DNA of 64,000 bases from Desulfobacteraceae bacterium (GTDB taxonomy: Bacteria > Desulfobacterota > Desulfobacteria > Desulfobacterales > Desulfosalsimonadaceae). A model generated the notes under the pieces. It worked only from the letters and a program-made list of their open reading frames with translations, was not told the DNA's origin and did not search any database. Position 1 is the first letter of the stretch, and the number at the start of each line of letters is the position of its first letter. The stretch covers positions 370,095-434,094 of the forward strand of contig JABZFM010000006.1 of NCBI GenBank assembly GCA_014237465.1, written 5' to 3'. Shown here one piece after another: positions 1 through 7,600 of the stretch. The translations under genes were made by a program, and so were the position numbers.

Positions 1-372
1 ATTGATCAAGGCTACAGTATATGTGGCTTTTTTAAGTTTAAACATCATATTATTCCATTCAGCTTCAAACAATCTGGATTCTTTATTTCTGGCGCCGGCA
101 ATCCCATATTTTTGGCGCAAACTATTCAGTTCTTCTTCCTTGGCATCATCAATTAATCCTGCATCCCTTATCAATTCAGCTTTCATTTGGCATGAATGAG
201 GCTTAAACCGGATCTTGGGGATCTTCCCGAATTCTCGTGTTTGTCGGATATGAAATTCGTAAAACTCATTAAAAATAATCTCCGGGTCCGGGTCATTGAT
301 TTGCTGGATTTTATTTCTAACTGCCTCCAGGAACCGGATATGTCTGTCTGTAAATGAGTTAGAGTTTCTCAT
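1..372 (-). CDS. Hypothetical protein, 3' end beyond the window
   Basis: An open frame of 124 codons runs from an ATG at 372 to the left edge without a stop. It begins MRNSNSFTDRHIRFLEAVRN and is rich in charged residues, with no membrane segment. Its ATG overlaps the stop codon of the upstream gene (stop 369-371) in an ATGA arrangement, which indicates translational coupling and supports the start. I do not recognise a family. The neighbours are also small phage- or plasmid-like proteins of unknown role. Confidence 0.6.
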   Translation of the reverse strand, partial: MRNSNSFTDRHIRFLEAVRNKIQQINDPDPEIIFNEFYEFHIRQTREFGKIPKIRFKPHSCQMKAELIRDAGLIDDAKEEELNSLRQKYGIAGARNKESRLFEAEWNNMMFKLKKATYTVALIN

Positions 373-1277
373 TCTTCCGTTTCCCATTTGCAGACGATTC
401 GGTGTTGCTTGATGTCATCGATGATCTTTGTTTGTTGATTTTTATTAAGGTCGATCCAGTCATATTGATAATCCTTACCGTGTTGATCCGTTATGTTGAT
501 ATTGGTTTGGTGTTCGATTCTCTGTGATTGAATGGCGATATCGCCAAATGGCTCATCCTGCGTTAAAGCAATTTCGCCATTATTTTCCAAATCCAGCAGA
601 TGAATAAACTTCAGGACTCTATCTCTTCTCTCGTCCTCATGATAATAGGTTTTCAATTCACCCAAATTTTTACAATCACATTTGATCAGTTCAGCGAGGA
701 TGAGTAATCTCCAGGGTAGCAAGTGTGAGATCGAAGACATTTTTGCTTGAAAAAATAATTGTTCAATCTCTCGCCGGTGTTGCTCAACTGGTGTGAACAC
801 TGAAATAATCGGTTCTATAAAACCATTTTGAAATGATAATTTGAATTCTTTCTTAACCTTTGGTACATCGAAAATCCTTTTTAACTCTTTTCTGAAATGC
901 TGCTTCTTTAAAATTTCCTGCCGATACAACTTGAGCCGATCCGCTGCAAGCTGTTTCTGTTTCTTTGTCCATTTTCGCTGCTTACTTTTGTATAAAGCCC
1001 AGCCACAAAAGCTTTTGTCGTCTTTAAATTTTTTTATCCATTGAGGGTCGTTAAGCCATATAGATATAGGCCTTAAAAGCTCCTGTTTGACTTTTATTGA
1101 GAGTATCCTGCTTCGACAAAGAACGACATCGCCTAATATCCTGATATCAATTTCATTGATTTCTTTTTCTGAAAGGCATTCTTTTACAGCGTTCTCGATT
1201 TCTTTAATTTCTGACTGTTCAATAAGGTCCCATCTAATTTTAGAAGGATTGAATCCGAAGGCATCTATGACAACCAT
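369..1277 (-). CDS. Hypothetical protein, 302 aa
   Basis: A 302-residue soluble, strongly charged protein with no signal peptide. The central part (about residues 100-150) is very rich in Lys, Arg and Gln and probably helical. The C-terminal region carries an acidic patch. I do not recognise a family. The start ATG at 1277 has no strong ribosome-binding site. The stop overlaps the start of the next gene by four bases. It follows a zinc-finger gene by 25 bp, so the - strand genes from 1599 down to the left edge look like one transcript. A plasmid/ICE accessory role is only inferred from context. Confidence 0.6.
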   Translation of the reverse strand: MVVIDAFGFNPSKIRWDLIEQSEIKEIENAVKECLSEKEINEIDIRILGDVVLCRSRILSIKVKQELLRPISIWLNDPQWIKKFKDDKSFCGWALYKSKQRKWTKKQKQLAADRLKLYRQEILKKQHFRKELKRIFDVPKVKKEFKLSFQNGFIEPIISVFTPVEQHRREIEQLFFQAKMSSISHLLPWRLLILAELIKCDCKNLGELKTYYHEDERRDRVLKFIHLLDLENNGEIALTQDEPFGDIAIQSQRIEHQTNINITDQHGKDYQYDWIDLNKNQQTKIIDDIKQHRIVCKWETEE

Positions 1278-1302
1278 TTTTTATCAATACTGCTGAAGCC
1301 CC

Positions 1303-1599
1303 TCATTGCTCTCTCTTTGTTGATTTTTTGCGATGCTCATCACAAAGTTTAAATGGTTTTCCAGTTGCCCGATTTTCACCTTCAACTTTTTTGCCGCATG
1401 CCACACAAAGCCCCTGACTCCGCCGCCGCTTATAAAGTCGCTGTTTTCGGTTCAGGCCCTGGCCATCAACACCGTTTCTGTAACCGATAAAAATTGCCTT
1501 CCCTTGATACTCAAACCAACCGACCTCATCTGACCTCACTAAATTTATTAAAGTCCGAATATTTTTTATTTTGCATACCCGACTTGAATTCATTTTCAT
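1303..1599 (-). CDS. Small zinc-finger-like protein, 98 aa
   Basis: The start is chosen at the ATG at 1599 because GAGG lies nine bases upstream; a longer frame from 1626 lacks such a site. The protein is basic. Its C-terminal third has a CVACGKK...LCDEHRKK pattern, that is two cysteines two residues apart followed about 20 residues later by C-x2-H, a likely single zinc-binding unit. An RKQRLYKRRRSQ stretch just before it could contact nucleic acid. Such proteins are common in phage and plasmid modules. The specific role is unknown. Confidence 0.6.
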   Translation of the reverse strand: MKMNSSRVCKIKNIRTLINLVRSDEVGWFEYQGKAIFIGYRNGVDGQGLNRKQRLYKRRRSQGLCVACGKKVEGENRATGKPFKLCDEHRKKSTKREQ

Positions 1600-1807
1600 T
1601 CGTATCAACCTCAAACGTTTAATCAAAAATACAACTAAATAAACTTTTTGGTTTTAAAAAAAGATGTACCCAAAAAAAAATTATTAATGATGATTACCGC
1701 CACCTAAAAAAAACTTATCAATCACAACAAAACATTCCGGCTCAGGCATCTCAAAAATCAATCAAAGACAACAAAATCAAACATCCAAAAACGGGGAGGG
1801 GGTGGAA

Positions 1808-1830
1808 CCATCCGAATAACATTCGGATGG
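1808..1830. repeat. Perfect 10-bp inverted repeat
   Basis: CCATCCGAAT and ATTCGGATGG are perfectly complementary around a 3-nt AAC loop. The hairpin sits in a G/C-rich block with GGGGAGGGGGTGG on its left and CGGGGGAGGG plus CCCCCTCACCC on its right, unlike the AT-rich surroundings. It lies between two - strand genes and could be a transcript-stability hairpin or part of a replication or transfer origin. No nick-site motif that I recognise is present. Confidence 0.6.
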
Positions 1831-1860
1831 CGGGGGAGGGAACCCCCTCACCCGCCGAGA

Positions 1861-1883
1861 AAAAAGTCGCAGAGCGACTTTTT
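1861..1883. terminator. Bidirectional intrinsic terminator
   Basis: AAAAAGTCGC, a 3-nt AGA loop, then GCGACTTTTT form a perfect 10-bp hairpin with a GTCGC/GCGAC core and T-tracts on both strands. It lies 48 bp past the stop of the small - strand gene at 1932-2150, where it would end that transcript. Confidence 0.7.
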
Positions 1884-1931
1884 GCGAGGTTCAAAAGAAA
1901 AAAAACCACCATAAAATCGGAAAAATAAAAA

Positions 1932-2150
1932 TTAAAAAAGAATGTAAATAATCTGCGGTTTTTTTCTAAATGCTGATCTTTGTAAATAAATTTTCGGATC
2001 TAATAAGTCCCTGCAATGCCTACAAACAGCAGAACCAGATCTGACTTCCCAACCAGAAAGCTCTTGTTTGCACATCAGACAAATGTACCTGAAAACAGCA
2101 TCTTTAAACCGTGTTGAATTTTGTTTTTGGCATATCTCATATTTGTTCAT
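1932..2150 (-). CDS. Small zinc-ribbon protein, 72 aa
   Basis: The start is the ATG at 2150, preceded by GAGGTGATCAAC, a good ribosome-binding site. The frame stays open to 2297, but that extension would run through two strong hairpins and has no such site. The product has CLMC, 15 residues, then CRHC: two CxxC knuckles typical of a zinc ribbon (about residues 24-46), followed by a basic tail. Function unknown; nucleic-acid binding is a reasonable guess. The long structured leader (2164-2299) suggests post-transcriptional control. Confidence 0.65.
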   Translation of the reverse strand: MNKYEICQKQNSTRFKDAVFRYICLMCKQELSGWEVRSGSAVCRHCRDLLDPKIYLQRSAFRKKPQIIYILF

Positions 2151-2163
2151 GTTGATCACCTCA

Positions 2164-2195
2164 ATCAAACCTTTATGTATTATCAAAGGTTTGAT
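2164..2195. repeat. Perfect 11-bp inverted repeat in leader of the zinc-ribbon gene
   Basis: ATCAAACCTTT (2164-2174) and AAAGGTTTGAT (2185-2195) are perfectly complementary with a 10-nt loop. On the - strand this hairpin would sit about 14 nt upstream of the start codon at 2150, close to the ribosome-binding site, so it could act as an operator or RNA switch. Confidence 0.6.
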
Positions 2196-2208
2196 TATCT
2201 GATTCAAG

Positions 2209-2299
2209 TTTTGGGGCCCGTTTAGCGGACCCTTCGAAAAATCTTCTCGGTTCTCGAAACCGAAAGATTTACGATAAAGGGTCTGCGTGGGAACCAAAA
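2209..2299. repeat. Long nested hairpin, about 91 nt
   Basis: Four nested stems are visible: TTTTGG/CCAAAA (2209-2214 with 2294-2299), GCGGACCCTT/AAGGGTCTGC (2225-2234 with 2277-2286, one G-T pair), AAATCTT/AAGATTT (2239-2245 with 2264-2270) and TCGGTT/AACCGA (2247-2252 with 2258-2263), closing on a 5-nt loop. It lies between the divergent genes starting at 2150 (-) and 2385 (+). It could be a structured leader RNA, a small RNA, or a folded-DNA recombination site. Confidence 0.6.
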
Positions 2300-2384
2300 C
2301 GTATTATGCTACAATAGAATTATGTTTATCCCTGTGCGGTAGTCACTCAAATTTATATATCCAATCATCCATAAAAATGAACGG

Positions 2385-2873
2385 GTGACCAACGTGGACC
2401 AAAACCTCGAAAAAAAAATCGCTTATCAAAACAAATCAAATTACAAATCAGAAGGAGAAAGAAAAATCGCAGAATTTCTGGACAACAACCAAATACAATT
2501 TCAATACGAACCAGCTGTGTTACTTTATACCCCCACGAGTAAGTCTCGAATCTGGTACCCGGATTTTCACCTTCCTGAATTCAAAACATACATCGAATAT
2601 TACGGACTAGCAGGTGACCCATCATACAATCAAAGCATCACCATCAAACAATCAACATATTCAAAAAATGCCATGAACGTCATTCCTGTATATCCATGGA
2701 TGCTTTCGGAAAACTGGCAGGGATATATAATGAAAAATCTGGAAAAAAATACCATCCAAACATACCGAAACCTCATGTCAAAACCATACTGGTCAAAAGC
2801 AAAAACTCCATCCTATCCAAACAACCACCACATGCAACGCACCTACTCCGCCAGACACAAACAATTTTATTGA
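2385..2873 (+). CDS. PD-(D/E)XK-type nuclease-like protein, 162 aa
   Basis: The start is a GTG at 2385. The first half has the pattern SEGERKIAEFL (conserved Glu), then YEPAVLLY, YPDFHLPEF (conserved Asp) and TYIEYYG (acidic residue on the following strand). This order matches small endonuclease domains of the PD-(D/E)XK superfamily found alone or fused to helicases. The last 40 residues are basic and Tyr/Asn-rich and may be unstructured. It is transcribed away from the - strand backbone genes. The cleavage target is unknown; a phage- or plasmid-type accessory nuclease is the simplest reading. Confidence 0.6.
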   Translation: MTNVDQNLEKKIAYQNKSNYKSEGERKIAEFLDNNQIQFQYEPAVLLYTPTSKSRIWYPDFHLPEFKTYIEYYGLAGDPSYNQSITIKQSTYSKNAMNVIPVYPWMLSENWQGYIMKNLEKNTIQTYRNLMSKPYWSKAKTPSYPNNHHMQRTYSARHKQFY

Positions 2874-2936
2874 TCCTCAATGATCTCAACTCAACCGATA
2901 CCGGTCACATACACTTTCTTATATTTAGTCGGATTT

Positions 2937-3188
2937 TGTTACATTAAATAATGTGTTGGTATGAATAGTGATTTGATTTTGGCTGGTGTAACATAATTGA
3001 CTGCTGGGGTTGATTTTCCGGAGTAATTAAGTATCTTTTTTGTTGATTTATGTTACATTCACCAATCTTTACTTAGCATGTCAGCAAATTGATATTATTA
3101 TAAATTTAAAAATAGCTTCCAAATCAATGTAATATATTTATTTATCGGAGGTTTAATTTTGTTACACTTTGCGATGATTTATATTACA
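2937..3188. repeat. TGTTACA iteron-like repeats
   Basis: TGTTACA occurs at 2937-2943, 3051-3057 and 3160-3166. Its inverse TGTAACA is at 2987-2993, and the variant TATTACA occurs at 3182-3188 and inverted at 3128-3134. Two copies share a longer context: TGATTTATGTTACATTCACC (3044-3063) and TGATTTATATTACACC (3175-3190). They fill the 369-bp AT-rich gap beyond the 3' end of the Replic_Relax gene. They could be iterons of a replication origin or operators. Confidence 0.5.
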
Positions 3189-3242
3189 CCCTGCAAAATT
3201 CAATTTTCTGCCAGTTAAACGCTTTCCATCAAAACAATATCT

Positions 3243-4166
3243 TTATTTGATTTTATCAAACACTGTTATCCGTGAAGAGAACTTGTCTCCCAAAATCGAT
3301 TGGGGAATATCTTCATGTTTTCCACCACGTGCCCAAATTTTATCAAACAACCCATTTGAAAACATATGTTCCTGATGTGTTAACCATGTAAAATCCGAAG
3401 GCGGCATTTCTTGAGCAAGCCGGCATAAATTAACAAATCTTGCGGCAGTATTGGTTAAAAACAGTAAACGAAATCCATTGAACTTGGCATTAAAAATTTC
3501 TTCATATCGCTTATACCTGCCGGTATGAAACAACATCTGATAATTAATGATCTTCTGGCGAATATCCTTTGATTCGTGATTTGCGCTGACGATTGCTTCG
3601 GTTCCCATGTCGACTTCAAGAAAAAACAAAAGGGATTTTTGAAGCTTTGAATGTGTTATTGACAAAACACTGTCAGGTACAAATTCAATTTTTTGAGGGG
3701 GATCGGAATCAATGGCGATATGCTCCATAATACTTATCCTGTTCTGTTGTTCCTGTTGTAAATTGACTGTGTTTAAGGTTAACCACTTAATCGACATATC
3801 CGGGGTTTCATTTTCCAGATGTATGAAATGGATCAAAACCCAATTTAAAAGCAATTCATGATCAATACTTCCAATGTCAAATGTTTTATCGTCATCTTTA
3901 TCGGTTGAGGCAATTCCATATTGCTTTAAAAAAAACTGTCTTCCTTCTTTTGTCAAAAATATTATATCCTCCGGCCTTCCACGCTTCTCGCTATATATCC
4001 GTTTTGAAGAGGAAACGATCCCCTGCCCTATAAGATGTCTGAGGCGCCGCCTTATCACCTGGCTACTCCTCTGGCTCAATGCAGCAAGTTGCAATATAGT
4101 CAACAGTTTGAACTTGCCAAGATATTCGATAAGTTCTTTATCTTTTTTTGTAATTTGAGATATCAT
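3243..4166 (-). CDS. Replication-relaxation (Replic_Relax) family protein, 307 aa
   Basis: The start is the ATG at 4166, with GGGGAGGC six bases upstream; an ATG six codons earlier has no such site. Residues about 1-90 form a winged helix: KDKELIEYLGKFKLLTILQL, SSQVIRRRLRHLIGQGIV, GRPEDIIFLTKEGR. Then comes the family's SIDHELLLNWVLIHFIHLE segment. The C-terminal half carries FFLEVDMGTEAIV and QMLFHTGRYKRYEEIF, the usual Replic_Relax nuclease-like core. Known members are encoded on plasmids and integrative elements and are linked to replication or relaxation of the element. This is the main evidence that the left 4 kb is mobile-element backbone. No relaxase or integrase is visible here. Confidence 0.75.
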   Translation of the reverse strand: MISQITKKDKELIEYLGKFKLLTILQLAALSQRSSQVIRRRLRHLIGQGIVSSSKRIYSEKRGRPEDIIFLTKEGRQFFLKQYGIASTDKDDDKTFDIGSIDHELLLNWVLIHFIHLENETPDMSIKWLTLNTVNLQQEQQNRISIMEHIAIDSDPPQKIEFVPDSVLSITHSKLQKSLLFFLEVDMGTEAIVSANHESKDIRQKIINYQMLFHTGRYKRYEEIFNAKFNGFRLLFLTNTAARFVNLCRLAQEMPPSDFTWLTHQEHMFSNGLFDKIWARGGKHEDIPQSILGDKFSSRITVFDKIK

Positions 4167-4367
4167 TTCTGCCTCCCCATACACAGTATGATCAAAAAGG
4201 GTTTTATTTTTTAAAGAAGCAGAAATAAGGATGTAAATTCAAAAATAATGTTCGAAGAAAATATGTGGTTAATAAAATGAGGGATTATCAAATCTTATTA
4301 AATTTTGACAAGTATCTTAATTTATCGTAAATAAATAAAATTAAAGTCAATTCTATTCTGACGTTAA

Positions 4368-4550
4368 AGCTGCGCTGTTGAAGGCTATTATGGATTGATT
4401 TCATATATTGAAAAATCTATTGGAAATGGTTCTTTTGGTGAATCGTTTCTTGAATTATGTCCTGACCACATTGGAAGTGTGGGAACGGATGCACATACAA
4501 TGGCAAATGTTGTGCGAGCAGAGATTTATCCACCAAGGGAATCGAGATGA
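4368..4550 (+). pseudogene. Possible decayed C-terminal coding fragment
   Basis: A 60-residue open stretch follows a stop at 4365-4367. It includes EGYYGLISYIEKSIGNGSF, PDHIGSVGTDAHTMANVV and ends at TGA 4548-4550. It reads like natural protein but has no start codon near its beginning and no ribosome-binding site. It may be the 3' remnant of a lost gene in the 470-bp gap before the helicase. I do not recognise the parent family. Confidence 0.25.
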
Positions 4551-4636
4551 TCGGAGGGATAGCATCATGACTGCCTTGATGCATAATTAACAAAACACAA
4601 GTTGAGTTGAATCTTTAAATCAGGGAACTTGAGATA

Positions 4637-7600
4637 ATGCCGGATGAAGTAAAATCCAAATTGATTGATCTTATCGATTATGTCGGACAGGTGATTAAAC
4701 TCAGTGAAAAGCCTGCTTTTAATATCAAAGACTACCGCCAACCGATATTTCACGAAATTGATTTAAAAAACAGGATCGGCATTGAACATGATACTTCCGA
4801 TGAAAATGGCCCCATATGGCTTCAAGTAAAACGCCTTAAACGTATTGACCCACCAAGCCCCACCGAACTCATCGAGAAATGGATAACGGTTGGCAGGGAT
4901 CCTTTTGCTTTTCCAAAAATCGAATCCATAAAAACCGATACAATTCCAGAAGATGAAACAAAATCTCAGATCGAAGACGGAATATTGATTGCCGAAGATC
5001 TTCAACCATCTTTAAAATACGATCATCAGGAAACTCATTGTGATGTTATTTATCGACTGGATAATTTACCTGACATAAAAGATACCATAGAGAATTATAT
5101 AAAAGGACCCTGGCATGAATGGTCAGGAATTGAAAAACCCCGCTGGGAAACCATTAAAATATATGAAACCCTTTTCAATTTACAACAGTCCATCCAAATC
5201 CAGGGGCAGGAAAAACCTTTGGAACTGGTATGGGGCATGGGCGTGGCCCGCTGGCGTAAAGAGGGTGAGGTGGTTGACCATGCAATTGTTGAACAACTCG
5301 TTGAGATTGAAATCAATAAAGATGGCGGCACTATTATTATCAGACCTCGGGGGACAGCACCGCAAGTGTTTTTAAAGCCGTTTTTTGCATTAAATATTGC
5401 GGGAGTGCAGACGGCATTTCAATTTTCCAGCAAGTTTTTTGATGATTTTACAGAAGATCAGGAACTTTCCCCTTTTGTGCCGGACACGTTTACACCTGTG
5501 TTACGGCATGCTGCTTCTATTCTTGATAAAAGCGGCATCTATTATCCAGATGAAATCGATGACATTACTGGCAGGCGGCTACCACCGGTGCGAGAATATC
5601 TCACCGTTACTGATACATGGGTAATTTACGCCCGAAGACGCTCGGACAATTTTTTTATCAATGACCTGAATCGATTAAAAGAAGCTGTTGAAAAGGAAGA
5701 TGAGTTGCCCGGTCCTGCAAAGAGACTCGTAACCAGGCCAAGTAATGAGAACACATACACAGGCGGCAGAATTGACTTGGGGGCTGCAAGCCTAACGAAC
5801 TATTCCGGATTGAGCGACGGAATAAAAGGATCTGAGCCAGAAATCAATGCGACCTATCCGGATGAATTCTTTTTTCCCAAGCCGTATAATGATGAACAGG
5901 TAACCATTGCCAAAAGGCTTGCAGAAACTGATGGCGTGGTTGTTCAGGGGCCACCCGGCACAGGCAAAACCCATACCATTGCAAACATTATTTGTCACTA
6001 TCTGGCAACCGGAAAACGGGTTCTCGTTGCTTCAAAGGGAGAAGCCGCCCTCAGCGTTTTGAGGGATCATATTCCGGAAGGAATTCGAGAGCTGACCATC
6101 AGTCTTTTAACAAGTGAGAGGGAAGGATTAAAACAACTTGAAAAAGCCGTCGGGGTTCTTTCCAACACGGCGACCCATAAAAACCGAGGTGAACTGGAAA
6201 ATGAAATTATTATCACCCAGAGACGCATCGTTGATCTCAAACAACAGGTCTCTCAAATTGATGCCGAACTTTTTGAATGGGCCCAAAAACATTTAAAACC
6301 TATTAATCGCAAGGGATCGCAAGATAGCATTCTCCCTCTGAAACTTGCCAAAAAAGTGGTGGCAGATAAAGAACACCATGTATGGTTTACTGACCGTCCC
6401 CAGGCGGGGCAAAAATTTATTCCACAATTTAAAGATGAAGACATCAGAAACATTCGTCAAGCGCGCAAAATATTGGGTAGGGATCTGATTTATGTCAACT
6501 GCATGTTGCCAAAAACAGCCGATTTGCCGGACAAAAATACGCTTGCAGCCGTTCATCAGGATTTGGTCAATGCCCAGCAGTTGGAGGCATCGGCAGTTGA
6601 AAATAATATTCCTATCCTCAGGGCGTCAGCCACAGATTCCTTTGAAAGAGCAGAAAAACTTCTGGACTCCATCAATCAATTAGTCATTTTTTTTAAAGGC
6701 ATTGAAAACGCTGAATGGATAAGGAAGCTTTTTTTCCTGTGGCAAAAAAAGGGACTTGATTCAGAGCGGACAAAACTTTTCACCGCCTTGATGCCCCTTA
6801 TGACATCGATTACTGAACAGCGATTGCAGGTTGTTGGATATACGGTTTCCATACCGGATGAAGCACTTCAATGCAAGATTGTATGTGAAGCTGTTGAAAA
6901 GGCGTCAAAAGGGAAACGTCCATTTGGTATGATCAAAATCGGCAAGTCCAAAGAAAAAGCAGTTTTCCATGAAATGACCATTGAAGGGCATCCTCCTGCC
7001 TCCCCTGAAGAATGGGAAAAAGTACGGGAATATTTATGCTGGCGAAAAGAAGTAAGCGCCTTTTGCATCAGATGGACTAATGTTTCTCAGGAGTTTGATC
7101 TGCCGACAGTTGAAGATCGGGGCAATCAGACCGGACTGTGGATCGCCGATGTAATCAGATTAATTAACAAAGCCATGCATATGGCTTCTCAGATTTCAAG
7201 TATTATCCGTAAAGAGATTCCCGGACTGTTTCCCCATGGTATGGATGCTCAAAAAATAATTACATCCGTTAAAGATGCCCGGGAATCTGCCAAGGCCATT
7301 GAGTTAAATCTATCTAAAATCCGTTTATTTAAATCGAGAAAAGCGATCGAGGAAGTATCAAGATATCTGGCTGCATATTCCGGAGATATTGTTGATGCCA
7401 TGAAAGTTTTTTTTAAGGACCATGCCGGAAATTCAAAATACACGAATTCCGATATTTCCGACAAGTGGATTGAACTCAATACAGAGCTAAACAGACTTCT
7501 CAATCTAAGAGAACAAATGGAGACCGTAAAAAAAGTCTCTGCACTGGTTCACAATTCAAGCGCAAAGAACTGGGCCAAGGCATTATTAAATGAATCTGAT

